From the IMG/VR virus record IMGVR_UViG_3300001373_000001, positions 53,990-117,989 of that record: DNA of 64,000 bases; one strand, written 5' to 3'. Origin of the DNA: a virus. The notes beneath the pieces were generated by a model. The model saw nothing but the letters and a program-made list of their open reading frames with translations. It was not told the origin of the DNA and did no database searches. Made by a program: the position numbers and the translations under genes. The first letter of the stretch is position 1; each line of letters begins with the position of its first letter. Positions 44,218 to 53,427 of this stretch are shown piece by piece.

Positions 44218-44913
44218 TCACAACTCCTTTATTTTTATTCTTTCTAATACATTCAAGCTAAGTCTTTTAACAAAATTATCATGGTCATTTTCCCAGTTTA
44301 TATGATAAGCTTCATCATTTGAATCTTTACTTCTTTTGCCAAGCACAAAATGTCTATGCTCAAATAATGTATTATCATTAATTCTATTATCTTTTAAGAC
44401 ACCTAAATCTCTAACATTAAAGTAAAGCTCGGTATCACTAAACATATGAGTATATGAAGGATGATAGATGGCTTTGTTTAATAACTTAAGACACTTAAAA
44501 GTCATTATTGGAATTGTAATAGATGGTCTATATCCAAGATTATATGGATCTTGATACCCATCATTAACAAATAAACATCCAGCAAAGTCATTAAATTGGT
44601 CAAATAAATATAAATCCCAGTCAATTGGTGCGAAAAAATCGTCGGAACTCAATATTATAATATCATTATCATTAGCATCTAAATTAGAAGTTAAGTAATA
44701 AGTTGGATATACAACACCTCTAGTTCCATTGTCTGCAACGAATACTTCACAGTTAGATATATTATAACTATCTATTATTGATTTTTGAGAATCATTCGAT
44801 ACAGCTACTTTTAATATAATATTATCAATATTACTACATTTAGATTTCCAGTCATTATATGTATCATAAAACATTTGTGGTCTTACAGTTGACCAAAGTA
44901 AATATATATTCAT
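44218..44913 (-). CDS. Putative glycosyltransferase (GT-A-like)
   Basis: About 231 residues. The ATG at 44913 overlaps the previous stop (TGATG). The pattern LKVAVSNDSQKS, VFVADNGTRGVVYP, IIILSSDDFFAP (Asp-rich metal-type loop) and a late FEHRHF resembles GT-A transferases, but no specific family is recognised. Length is short for a GT2. It is translationally coupled to the GT2 upstream. Confidence 0.6.
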   Translation of the reverse strand: MNIYLLWSTVRPQMFYDTYNDWKSKCSNIDNIILKVAVSNDSQKSIIDSYNISNCEVFVADNGTRGVVYPTYYLTSNLDANDNDIIILSSDDFFAPIDWDLYLFDQFNDFAGCLFVNDGYQDPYNLGYRPSITIPIMTFKCLKLLNKAIYHPSYTHMFSDTELYFNVRDLGVLKDNRINDNTLFEHRHFVLGKRSKDSNDEAYHINWENDHDNFVKRLSLNVLERIKIKEL

Positions 44914-45617
44914 CACTTACCCCAATTCCACTTTTCTCTAAAGTAACTTGCTCTATCATAGTAGTTTGTTTCAGATAATACATGAGTCTTATTCCATTTA
45001 CTAGTTTGTTTAGCATGGTAGTAAGAACAGTCTAATTGGTACACATCCCATTTTAAAGCTTGCATTTGGAAAAACAAATCATCATCCTCAAACCCCCATC
45101 CTACTTTATAATTTTCATCAAACATGCATTTATCAAATACTTCACTTTTAAACAATCCATATTGAGTTAATGCATATGAAGCAAATGAAACTTCATGTTT
45201 TAAAAGTTCATGTTCAATCGAAGGGAGTTGAGGAGTATAAGTTTTCAAGTCGTTTGTAAAATACTTAGGATTGAATCCAATGCATTTAGCATTAAAATTT
45301 AAATCATCAAATCTGTTTTTAAAGTAATTTAAACTTCCGTTAATATATAATATATCAGAATCCATCATTAGTATAAAATCACCTTTAGCAACTCTAATCA
45401 TTTGATTCCTACCAATTGCAGAGCCAACATTTTCACTATTCAAGATACTTATAAGGTCATTTTGATCTTTCAACCATTCTTGTGATCCATCTACTGAACC
45501 ATTATCCAATATAATAATTTCTAAGTCTACAGTTTTACGCTCTTCACGTAAATTATCTATTGTAGGTTTTAATATTTCTAACCAATTCCAATTAATAATG
45601 CAAACACTAAATGTCAT
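44913..45617 (-). CDS. Family 2 glycosyltransferase
   Basis: 234 residues. Clear GT2: VCIINWNWLEILKPTIDNL at the N-terminus, IIILDNGSVDGSQEWL, ENVGSAIGRNQMIRVAKGDFI in two parts, MMDSDILYI (DxD) and WGFEDDDLFFQM near the end. It transfers a nucleotide-activated sugar. RBS AAGGAGTAA. Central in the cassette. Confidence 0.9.
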   Translation of the reverse strand: MTFSVCIINWNWLEILKPTIDNLREERKTVDLEIIILDNGSVDGSQEWLKDQNDLISILNSENVGSAIGRNQMIRVAKGDFILMMDSDILYINGSLNYFKNRFDDLNFNAKCIGFNPKYFTNDLKTYTPQLPSIEHELLKHEVSFASYALTQYGLFKSEVFDKCMFDENYKVGWGFEDDDLFFQMQALKWDVYQLDCSYYHAKQTSKWNKTHVLSETNYYDRASYFREKWNWGK

Positions 45618-45622
45618 GGTGA

Positions 45623-46354
45623 TTACTCCTTATTTAAATAATATCTACCATTATATTTTTGATAAATATCTAGTAAAGTATCCATTCCTTGACCATAATC
45701 AATACATACTTTACCACATTGTTTAGCCATTATATTTGATATAATCTTTGCATTTACACCAGCCGAAACTAGACTCCAATCATGATCTACACTATTCATA
45801 TACTCAATAGTCTTATCAATATCATTTGGATTAGTAATATCTGTGTAATATCCTTTAGCGACAACTCCTAATTCTTCTAATAAAAAATCAGCAAATAGTT
45901 TAGACAGTGAACCAATCAATAATGGAGGATTGAGTCTAATCAAGTTAACAAAATCTTTACTATAACATAATCCTACATTTACAAATGCATAACATAAATT
46001 TTTTGGTTTATAATCTAAAGCCGAAAACATTCTACTTGTAAAATCATCATCTGGAAATACACCAACAAAATCAGCTTCTTTAATTGCATTAATAAGCCTA
46101 TCTCTTGTTTTGATATCTGGTGTTGATACTCCACAATAAGCAGTTCCAGTTGACCATGCTACATCTTTGCGTATATAATCTTGGCTAAGCAATATTTCTT
46201 GAGACATAATTATTAATTCGCCATCACCAATTCTAGTTATATAAAATGGTTCTTTATTTTGTATTTTAGTATATATAATATTAATTAAATCTTCTTGAGA
46301 TATTAAATCAGAGTGATTAAATTTAATATGATTAGCATTTGTTAAATAACTCAT
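45623..46354 (-). CDS. GT-D fold glycosyltransferase-like protein
   Basis: 243 residues. The motif FYITRIGDGELIIM (about 35-48) is the R-x-G-D-G-E signature of GT-D (former DUF1792) glycosyltransferases. VSAGVNAKIISNIMAKQCGKVCIDYGQGMD near the C-terminus (shown as VSAGVNAKII and VCIDYGQGMD) also fits. GT-D enzymes extend glycans on bacterial surface proteins. AAAGGGATA precedes the ATG. Confidence 0.75.
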   Translation of the reverse strand: MSYLTNANHIKFNHSDLISQEDLINIIYTKIQNKEPFYITRIGDGELIIMSQEILLSQDYIRKDVAWSTGTAYCGVSTPDIKTRDRLINAIKEADFVGVFPDDDFTSRMFSALDYKPKNLCYAFVNVGLCYSKDFVNLIRLNPPLLIGSLSKLFADFLLEELGVVAKGYYTDITNPNDIDKTIEYMNSVDHDWSLVSAGVNAKIISNIMAKQCGKVCIDYGQGMDTLLDIYQKYNGRYYLNKE

Positions 46355-46842
46355 ATGCTATCCCTTTCGATATCATCTACATAACCAATAATTCTAGCAG
46401 GATTTCCAACAACTATAGCATAGTCTGGGACATCCTTGGTAACTACTGATCCAGCTCCAACCATAGCGTATTTGCCAATTATTAAATCTGGTAATATAGT
46501 GCAATTAGCACCTATAGAAGCTCCTTTTTTAACTAAAGTTTTCTCGATACTCCAATTATCTTTAAATGCTCTTGGAAACTTATCATTAGTAAATTGAGTG
46601 CCTTGACCAATATAAACTTGATTTCTTATGGTTACACCATTGTATATATTTACCGAGTTTTGTATCTTGCAATGATTGCCAATACTTACACTCTTATCTA
46701 TATATGAATTAGCTCCAATACTAGTTCCAAAGCCTATTATTGCATGATCTCTAACTTGAACATTGTTCCAGATTTTAGCACCATTTTTTATAGTAGATTT
46801 ATCACTTATTTCTGATATTTTGTGAATAAATGCTTCTGCCAT
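46351..46842 (-). CDS. Hexapeptide-repeat acyl/acetyltransferase
   Basis: 163 residues. Left-handed beta-helix built from hexapeptide repeats (SIGANSYIDKSVSIG, NGVTIRNQVYIG, GASIGANCTILPDLIIG) ending GAGSVVTKDVPDYAIVVGNPARIIG. This is the typical end of sugar O/N-acetyltransferases such as WlbB-like proteins. These often act with the DegT-type aminotransferase encoded next to it. GAGGTG before the ATG; it overlaps the next start by 4 bases. Confidence 0.9.
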   Translation of the reverse strand: MAEAFIHKISEISDKSTIKNGAKIWNNVQVRDHAIIGFGTSIGANSYIDKSVSIGNHCKIQNSVNIYNGVTIRNQVYIGQGTQFTNDKFPRAFKDNWSIEKTLVKKGASIGANCTILPDLIIGKYAMVGAGSVVTKDVPDYAIVVGNPARIIGYVDDIERDSI

Positions 46843-46844
46843 AA

Positions 46845-47957
46845 TTACACCTCGTTTAATATTTGTTTAATAGTATTACCAATATAATCTATTTCATTCT
46901 TTGTTAAACTAAAATGAACAGGAATAGATAATATTTCATCCTTTACTTTATCAGCGATTTCAAATACCTCTCTAGAAGCTATATGAGCTTGATGAGGCAT
47001 TAAAATAGGATAGCATATATCAGAACCAATATTATGTTTAAATAACTCATCCTTAAGCCTATTTCGACTTATAGAGCATATATCTTTAATACGTATAGAA
47101 TATTGATTATAAACAGTAATTCCTTGAGAATACTCTTCTTGGAACTTGATATATTTACAGTCTTTTAATAATATATAATAGTTTCTAGCATTCTCATGTC
47201 TAAACATATTCCGTTTAGTTATATGTTTAAGTTGGCATAAACCAATAGAAGCTGATATATTTGTCATCATATAATTATATCCAAGCATAGTAGAAACATA
47301 TTTTTCAGCTTGACCATGATTCCTAATCATTTTGAGTTTCTTATATATATTAAAGTCGTTAGTGGTTACCATTCCACCTTCTCCAAGATACATATTATTA
47401 GTTGGGTAGAAACTAAAACAACCACAATCTCCAAAAGTACCTACATATTGAATGTCTTTATCATTTAATAATATCTCAGCAAAATGAGCTTGACAACAGT
47501 CTTCTATAACTCTTAAATTATACTTGTATGCAATTTTATTAATAGTAATCATATCACATGGATTACCAAATAAATGAACTACTAATATTGCTTTAGTTTT
47601 ATTAGTTATCTTATCTTCAATCTGATCAATGTTCATGTTTAAAGTCTTATCATCAATATCAACAAAAACTGGTTTAGCTCCACACATTAGAATACTATTA
47701 GCAGTAGATATAAATGAAAAACAAGTAGTAATTACTTCATCGCCTTGACCAATACTATTGGATATTAAAGCCATATGCAAAGCGCTAGTGCCACTATTAC
47801 AAGCTACTGCATAATCACAATTCATTTTTGTAGCAAACTCATATTCAAATTTTTCAACTACTTTTCCATATCCAAGTTGTTTGGAGTGCAATACTTCATT
47901 TACAGCATTTATTTCTTCGCCAGTTATTATATTGTTTGTCATACTAATAAAATCCAT
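46845..47957 (-). CDS. DegT/DnrJ/EryC1-family protein lacking the PLP lysine
   Basis: About 370 residues from ATG 47957 (GGAGATG site). Family pattern: AVACNSGTSALHMAL, GDEVITTCFSFISTANSIL in parts, PVFVDID, EDCCQAHFAE, and GTFGDCGCFSFYPTNN then MYLGEGGM. In sugar aminotransferases the motif reads S-F-x-P-x-K; here the Lys position is Asn (codon 47399-47397, AAT). The protein may be a PLP-free or altered enzyme, or inactive. Otherwise full length. Neighbour to an acetyltransferase, as in pathways for acetamido-sugars. Confidence 0.85.
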   Translation of the reverse strand: MDFISMTNNIITGEEINAVNEVLHSKQLGYGKVVEKFEYEFATKMNCDYAVACNSGTSALHMALISNSIGQGDEVITTCFSFISTANSILMCGAKPVFVDIDDKTLNMNIDQIEDKITNKTKAILVVHLFGNPCDMITINKIAYKYNLRVIEDCCQAHFAEILLNDKDIQYVGTFGDCGCFSFYPTNNMYLGEGGMVTTNDFNIYKKLKMIRNHGQAEKYVSTMLGYNYMMTNISASIGLCQLKHITKRNMFRHENARNYYILLKDCKYIKFQEEYSQGITVYNQYSIRIKDICSISRNRLKDELFKHNIGSDICYPILMPHQAHIASREVFEIADKVKDEILSIPVHFSLTKNEIDYIGNTIKQILNEV

Positions 47958-47969
47958 TTTAATCATCTC

Positions 47970-48950
47970 CTAACTATGAAGACCATTGTAGACATCTAAT
48001 ATTTGATAAGCTTTAAGTCTGTAATTATGATTTCTATAGACAAATTCTTGAGCATTGGTTGCAAATTCTTTTCTCATAGCATCAGTCATACCCAATATCT
48101 CTTTAGCCATATCTCTCATTTCTGGATAGTCTTTAGCGAGGTATACATGCTTATAAAAGCATATTTCTTGAGCTTTAGTATAATAACTAAGTAAGATACT
48201 GTGACCACATCCAAGTACCTCAAAATCCCTCATGCTTTGTTGCGTAAAACTTCTATCACTACACTGAGAACCTAAAGCAATTGTAGCACTAGAATACATT
48301 GATGGTAATTCTTCATATGGTAATACGCCATGATAACAATTCATATGATTAGCTAAGTTAACTGGTCTAGTAAAATCATCCCAACAAAGACCATATACAT
48401 CAACTTTAAAATCATCTAACAATGGCATTATAAATTGTTTAGACTTATCAAATCTATTACTATAGTTACTAGCACATAATGCAATATCATGAGCATATTT
48501 TGGGTTAAAACCAACATTTTTATGATATTCTGGATTAACACCAAACATTAACAATGAAGCGCTTTTTCCATTCTTTCTATATCTAGGTAAGCATTCTAAT
48601 GTAGTTGTAAATATATGATCTGAATGCTCTGAAAAATAATCTCCGATTTGAGTTGTAACAGGGTCTTCTATTGCCCATGCAAATATTGGTATACCTAATA
48701 CATTAGTACATTTTCTTAATTGTATTAAAGGCAATCCGCCATAACCCTCTGTAAATATTAAATCTGGCTTGAAATTATGTATTTTAGTAAGTAATAATTT
48801 TAAATGTTCTTCAAATGGTTGCTCCCAAATCTTGTGATGTTCCGGATCGCTTAAATAATCAACTTCCATACCAATCTGTTGAAACCCACTCATTAATCCA
48901 AATTTAATTAATGGGACTTGTGATAAGAATAATACTCTTATTTTTTTCAT
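47970..48950 (-). CDS. CgeB-like glycosyltransferase
   Basis: 326 residues, GT-B type. VLFLSQVPLIKFGLMSGF at the N-terminus, FTEGYGGLPL, FAWAIEDP, VDVYGLCW, then the donor region LPSMYSSATIALGSQC and SMRDFEVLGCGHSILLSYY. This fits the CgeB family found in spore-surface glycosylation of Bacilli/Clostridia. AAAGGTGAT precedes the ATG. It overlaps the preceding stop by 4 bases. Confidence 0.8.
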   Translation of the reverse strand: MKKIRVLFLSQVPLIKFGLMSGFQQIGMEVDYLSDPEHHKIWEQPFEEHLKLLLTKIHNFKPDLIFTEGYGGLPLIQLRKCTNVLGIPIFAWAIEDPVTTQIGDYFSEHSDHIFTTTLECLPRYRKNGKSASLLMFGVNPEYHKNVGFNPKYAHDIALCASNYSNRFDKSKQFIMPLLDDFKVDVYGLCWDDFTRPVNLANHMNCYHGVLPYEELPSMYSSATIALGSQCSDRSFTQQSMRDFEVLGCGHSILLSYYTKAQEICFYKHVYLAKDYPEMRDMAKEILGMTDAMRKEFATNAQEFVYRNHNYRLKAYQILDVYNGLHS

Positions 48951-49945
48951 ATGTTAATCACCTTTTCATAGTATTTTTCTATAGATTCTGAAATTAAATC
49001 AGCTCTTATTTTCCAAGAATTATTATTAGCAACTTCTAAACATTTTGATTTTATAATCTCATCATTTTTAAGTCTTAATGCTTTTTCGATATTCATAATA
49101 TAACCTTCTCTTGTAGAACTTGTTAAAACAATATCTTTATATTCTGGATCACATGCTTCTGGGATATCTGTAGATACTGTTATTTTTCCATGAGACATGC
49201 CTTCGTACATCTTGATTGGGTTACTATAGTCTGATATTTGACAGCGCTTAAATGGTAATAAATTGACGTCACAATGATGATAATAAGCTTGAAGTTCCTC
49301 ATAACTTTTGTTACCAATGAATATACAGTTACTTGGAATATCTTTTATCCCCCAAGTCAAACCAACTACAACAACATTATATCTGACTGACAAAGCTCCG
49401 ATTAATTCTAAATCACACCAGAATGCTAATGCTCCACTAAATAATAATATAGGTCTACCATTCATTCGAATATTTTGATATTCAATTGGTATAGGATAAT
49501 CTATTAATCCAAGCTCTGGAAAACATCCATTTCTACAAAGATGAATATTATTATGTTCAGATTCTCTAAGGTTATATAAAGTTTTAGATGTGGTAAATAA
49601 AATGTTAGATTTAGAAATCATACTGGTTTCATGCATAGAATTAGCTTCGAAATTATCTAAGCTATCATATATTACTAAGTCGCTCCTTATGCTATCTAAG
49701 TCAATAAATCTGCTAGACCAGCTAGAAAAGTAGATATCCACTTTTGGAACTCTTTTTACAAATACATCCCAATTATAATGAATTTCTAAATTATTATTAA
49801 TAATATCTTTAGCCTTATCTTTAACTTGAGTTTGATTAACCCAGTATACTTTATAGTTGTTAGAAAGTAACTTCATAAGATGATGAGGTCTTTGTTGCAA
49901 TGCAAAATCAAAATCTATAGTATTGGCATATAATAAAGTTTTCAT
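48947..49945 (-). CDS. Glycosyltransferase (GT-B, TuaH-like)
   Basis: About 332 residues. ATG at 49945 is preceded by AAAGGA at 9 bases; the ATG at 49987 lies in the terminator U-run and has no site. FALQQRPHHLMKLLS at the start, LVIYDSLDNFEA, LLFSGALAFWCDLELI in parts, and YSNPIKMYEGMSHGKITVSTDIPE (given as NPIKMYEGM and VSTDIPE) match GT-B transferases such as TuaH. First gene of the cassette, right behind a terminator, so it needs its own promoter. Confidence 0.82.
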   Translation of the reverse strand: MKTLLYANTIDFDFALQQRPHHLMKLLSNNYKVYWVNQTQVKDKAKDIINNNLEIHYNWDVFVKRVPKVDIYFSSWSSRFIDLDSIRSDLVIYDSLDNFEANSMHETSMISKSNILFTTSKTLYNLRESEHNNIHLCRNGCFPELGLIDYPIPIEYQNIRMNGRPILLFSGALAFWCDLELIGALSVRYNVVVVGLTWGIKDIPSNCIFIGNKSYEELQAYYHHCDVNLLPFKRCQISDYSNPIKMYEGMSHGKITVSTDIPEACDPEYKDIVLTSSTREGYIMNIEKALRLKNDEIIKSKCLEVANNNSWKIRADLISESIEKYYEKVINI

Positions 49946-49986
49946 TTTTTTTAATTCCTTTTGTTTATTTTTTCTAAAAATGGACA

Positions 49987-50042
49987 TAAAAAAAATCGGG
50001 TAATAAATTGTTTACTATTAAATAGTGTTCAATCTATTACCC
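49987..50042 (-). terminator. Terminator between major tail protein and glycan cassette
   Basis: On the minus strand GGGTAATA (50042-50035) pairs with TATTACCC (50005-49998) and is followed by GA and eight U. A smaller ACTATT hairpin lies inside. Confidence 0.75.
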
Positions 50043-50103
50043 ATAATTTTAATATAATATTTATATAAAGTCAATTAAAAGGAGAATTATATTAATTTCT
50101 AAT

Positions 50104-50871
50104 TTATACTGGTTTAACAATTAATTGGTACATATTTCCATCAGATCTTCTTGGATCTAATCCAGTTAAGTCTAATTTAAATGTACTTGCTGATTTATAA
50201 GAACCACTAATTTCATAAGTAGGCATAATCTTACATTTATAAATCATTAATTGCGCATATGCTTCAATGATACTATCTGTAGCATCTGCTGAACTATAAA
50301 TTGGAAATTGAATAACACAACTAGCAGCAGCTGCAAAATCTGTGGTTTGTACAGTTAATATATCAGTAGTAGCAGCAGTCGCTACTCTATAAGCTGGATA
50401 TACTTTATCTCCAATAGCAGTAGCTTCAAAATGTATAACTGTATCAGAACCAGAAGTTGATACCCAAAATTGAGTTGCAGTTGGAGTTGTTCCAGATGAT
50501 TCAGTAAATCCATTAATTTCTACTGATCCAGCAACAGCTACTACACCAGTTAATGTAATTACTGCATTAGCATCAATTGTATATGGATCACCAAAGTAGT
50601 AATACTCACTTGCGCCAGTAGTTCTAGCACCACCAGAAGTTAACTTTAATGCATCTAAATCCCATTGTGCATCTGTAATACTTGCTGTTATTGTCTTTTT
50701 TGTGTCGATTTGGGCTAAATTGTAAAATGACCACCCACCAGTAATTTCCAGGGAATCACCGCCTAGTGTGATTTGTCCTTGAGTAGCAGTAGCCAAATGT
50801 GAATTTCCATTAGCAGTTTTTACCAACACTTTAGGAGCGTCGATAATAAACCCTTTACCTGTAAAAGCCAT
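50104..50871 (-). CDS. Major tail protein (tail tube)
   Basis: 255 residues, beta-rich with Thr/Ser/Ala and an ALLALLATTAT-like composition in the middle. Segments GWSFYNLAQIDTKKTITAS, YKCKIMPTYEISGSYKSAS and FKLDLTGLDPRR (shown as parts) match tube proteins of Gram-positive siphoviruses. A strong AAAGGAGG site and its own terminator suggest high expression. If the next-door cassette glycosylates the virion, this abundant protein is a prime target. Confidence 0.75.
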   Translation of the reverse strand: MAFTGKGFIIDAPKVLVKTANGNSHLATATQGQITLGGDSLEITGGWSFYNLAQIDTKKTITASITDAQWDLDALKLTSGGARTTGASEYYYFGDPYTIDANAVITLTGVVAVAGSVEINGFTESSGTTPTATQFWVSTSGSDTVIHFEATAIGDKVYPAYRVATAATTDILTVQTTDFAAAASCVIQFPIYSSADATDSIIEAYAQLMIYKCKIMPTYEISGSYKSASTFKLDLTGLDPRRSDGNMYQLIVKPV

Positions 50872-50922
50872 AAAAATGACCTCCTTTATTTTAATTCAAT
50901 TAAATTCATATATAAAAAAGGC

Positions 50923-51369
50923 TCAAACATAAATCTTTTTATATTCAAACCTTATAGCATATCGTTTAAAGTAATTTGTTCCAGAAATAGATTCATAAGC
51001 TGTTGTATATATAAGCTTGACGTCATTGAAACTTTGCCTATTTAAAAGAGCAATTAACCTATCAGATACTTGATTTATCCTTGTTTCAAAACCAGAGACT
51101 AAATCTTTATATGAAGGTATATAGACCTCTATAATAACGCTGTCACGCTTTACATAGTCTGAATTAGTTTGTGATCCAAATCCTTTTCTAACTAATAGTC
51201 TGCATACTCCATCATCTGTGAACACATCAGATACAAATTGCTGTAAGAAGTATTTTGTTACCAATAAACCATAATCAGTTAACTCATTTGAAGGTATCAA
51301 CATTAGTTGCTTTAAAGTCGTATCATTAACTAATGTTTGCATTATAAGTCCGAACTCTTTAGCAATCAT
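50923..51369 (-). CDS. Tail completion / connector protein
   Basis: 148 residues, alpha/beta: an N-terminal helix (MIAKEFGLIMQTLVNDT), GVCRLLVRKGFG, then strand regions VIIEVYIPSYKDL and a closing RYAIRFEYKKIYV. Position between gp10-like and tail tube proteins, plus size, fits a tail terminator or completion protein. AAAGGTGGTG precedes the ATG. Confidence 0.6.
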   Translation of the reverse strand: MIAKEFGLIMQTLVNDTTLKQLMLIPSNELTDYGLLVTKYFLQQFVSDVFTDDGVCRLLVRKGFGSQTNSDYVKRDSVIIEVYIPSYKDLVSGFETRINQVSDRLIALLNRQSFNDVKLIYTTAYESISGTNYFKRYAIRFEYKKIYV

Positions 51370-51382
51370 AATATCACCACCT

Positions 51383-51997
51383 TTATTCTAGTGTTACATA
51401 CTTGTCTAAATCTACAATCAGATGAAATTCTCTAACTATTCTTTCAAATTCGTCATCTAATTCAGCTAAAACGCTATCAAAGAAATATGAAGGACTTTGT
51501 CTAAAATATGGTATCTCATGACGAGTTCTAGCTGTACTTAATTTCCAGCCATAACTATCTGATTCATAATCATAAACTTCTTCGTTTGGTCTAGTATAAA
51601 CATTATTTGAAACTCTTTTGTTATCATAATAATTGCTATTCATATATTTCTTTAAAAATGGATTAGCAGAACTCATTAAATTTCCCATTCCGAAGTTTAT
51701 AAGTAATGCTTGTTTAAGTAAATTATCATCATCACTATAATGATAAAGTAACCCAGCTTTTGCAATTATAGTATGTGCATATACTTTAACATTATGACTC
51801 ATATTATCAGCAACGTCTTGTCTCCATTCTAGCGCTCCAACAGCTGAATAAGAACCTCTATCTGGAATATCTTCTATATTACTAATCATTAAGTGTTTAA
51901 AGTGTTCAACAAGTTTATCCATCTCTCTTGTAAAATAATTAATTATTTCTTTTTTCATACCTTCATCGTCAAATTTAATTGTAAAATGATTTTTCAT
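51383..51997 (-). CDS. HK97 gp10-like head-tail component
   Basis: 204 residues. EMDKLVEHFKHLMISNI, DRGSYSAVGALEWRQDV and the end FFDSVLAELDDEFERIV resemble HK97 gp10-type neck/tail proteins, though longer than usual (about 150). AGGTGA site before the ATG. Located in the standard connector block. Confidence 0.65.
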   Translation of the reverse strand: MKNHFTIKFDDEGMKKEIINYFTREMDKLVEHFKHLMISNIEDIPDRGSYSAVGALEWRQDVADNMSHNVKVYAHTIIAKAGLLYHYSDDDNLLKQALLINFGMGNLMSSANPFLKKYMNSNYYDNKRVSNNVYTRPNEEVYDYESDSYGWKLSTARTRHEIPYFRQSPSYFFDSVLAELDDEFERIVREFHLIVDLDKYVTLE

Positions 51998-52005
51998 AAA
52001 ATCAC

Positions 52006-52659
52006 CTAATCTTTTCTACTCGTGACTAGAATTTGAGCATAAATAACTAGCAATCCAGTATTTTCAGAAACATTAAGCTGTGAATAATCTATATCAGTAA
52101 TAATATATCTATTATTACGTATACTAAATTCATCAGTTATTCTAAGTTGATAAGTAGTATCATTACATTGCATACTCAAACCAATTCTTTGAGATGGTAC
52201 AATACCAACATCACTCTCATTAGCATTAAATACGGTCATACCATTTCTAAACTCAAATGACTTAATACTATCAGCAATTGTTAAATAACCAGCTGGAGTA
52301 GTACTATTTCCCATACTATCAAAGACGGTGTTGCTATATCTTTCAAATGTTATAGTTTGGGTACATAATTGTATTTTAGTATTATTGCAATTTATATCTG
52401 AAATAGGTTTCCATACAACTAAATAATCAGAATTTTCTATATTTATTAAATCGCCTTTTCTTAAAGGAGTAGCAACATTTCTAGAATACTCGATTACAAA
52501 TGTACCATCACCAATATTTCTTACATTAGATTTCAAATCTCCTATGTTAACATTTATAGTAATTGGAGTAGTTGAACCATTTACATAACATAACTTTCCA
52601 TTCACACTTAATGAATCATCAAAATCTTGATTTAAGTAATCTGGGACATAAAAATACAT
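52006..52659 (-). CDS. Head-closure / minor structural protein
   Basis: 217 residues, beta-rich. It starts MYFYVPDYLNQDF; GDLINIENSDYLVVWKP and YIITDIDYSQLN fit the beta-barrel of phage stopper/head-closure proteins. RBS AGGAGGT. Assigned by position between connector and gp10-like genes. Confidence 0.5.
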   Translation of the reverse strand: MYFYVPDYLNQDFDDSLSVNGKLCYVNGSTTPITINVNIGDLKSNVRNIGDGTFVIEYSRNVATPLRKGDLINIENSDYLVVWKPISDINCNNTKIQLCTQTITFERYSNTVFDSMGNSTTPAGYLTIADSIKSFEFRNGMTVFNANESDVGIVPSQRIGLSMQCNDTTYQLRITDEFSIRNNRYIITDIDYSQLNVSENTGLLVIYAQILVTSRKD

Positions 52660-52660
52660 G

Positions 52661-52948
52661 TTACCTCCTCTTCAAAAAGTCGAAGAAAGACTTATCTGGT
52701 TTCCTAAACTTAGACTCTTTAATGTCTACATCTATTATATTGTCTGGAATCCTCTGTATATTACCAGCTAAATTAAATATATACTTTTTAATATCTGAAT
52801 AATCTAACTTTCCATTCTGTAAATCTTCTATTTGGTATAATAAACTTAATGTCTTTTGACTGAGTAAGTGGCAATATTCATCAAAAGTAAATGTATCTGA
52901 GCCTACAATCTCTAAATCTTTGTTTTTATAAGTTATCTCAATTTTCAT
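52661..52948 (-). CDS. Small connector-block protein
   Basis: 95 residues: a short strand N-terminus (KIEITYKNKDLEIVG) then two helices and a basic tail ending FFDFLKRR. GGAGATA precedes the ATG. Stop and next start are 1-2 bases apart. No family recognised. Confidence 0.55.
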   Translation of the reverse strand: MKIEITYKNKDLEIVGSDTFTFDEYCHLLSQKTLSLLYQIEDLQNGKLDYSDIKKYIFNLAGNIQRIPDNIIDVDIKESKFRKPDKSFFDFLKRR

Positions 52949-52959
52949 AATATTATCTC

Positions 52960-53415
52960 CTAACTATCAAAGTTATAAGTTATAGCTTCAACGGACACAG
53001 CACTTATGCTTGATTGGTTAGAAACATCTGTCATTCTGTGGAATATTTGAATTAGATGATTTTCATGTTCATTGATTTGTTTAGTTAAAAACTCGAATGG
53101 CTTAAATGCATTACTAATAGTTAAAGCGTTTGTTGTATAGCTTACTAGAGTATTCCATGCATTTCTGATATTCTTTAATACTTCTATCTCGGAACACTTT
53201 AAACCATATTCTAATTCTAATAAACTTAAATCTCTGCTCAAAGAGTCTGTTGAAAATTCATTTGCCCAATCATCTTCTTTACCAGTATCGTCATACAAGC
53301 GTTTAAAGCCAGTAATAACGAAGTTTAAGTAATCAGCATCAGAATATGTTGTTGGAGTTCTTTGATTAGTAAAATTAGCCTTTAATTGCGTTACAATACT
53401 ATTTAAATCTGTCAT
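52960..53415 (-). CDS. Head-tail adaptor protein
   Basis: 151 residues, mostly helical. Its opening (TDLNSIVTQLKANFTNQRTP then YSDADYLNFVITGFKRLY) has the Y-x-D-x-D/E-Y layout of connector adaptors that dock to the portal. AAGGATGTGAT before the ATG. Confidence 0.6.
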   Translation of the reverse strand: MTDLNSIVTQLKANFTNQRTPTTYSDADYLNFVITGFKRLYDDTGKEDDWANEFSTDSLSRDLSLLELEYGLKCSEIEVLKNIRNAWNTLVSYTTNALTISNAFKPFEFLTKQINEHENHLIQIFHRMTDVSNQSSISAVSVEAITYNFDS

Positions 53416-53427
53416 ATAATCACATCC

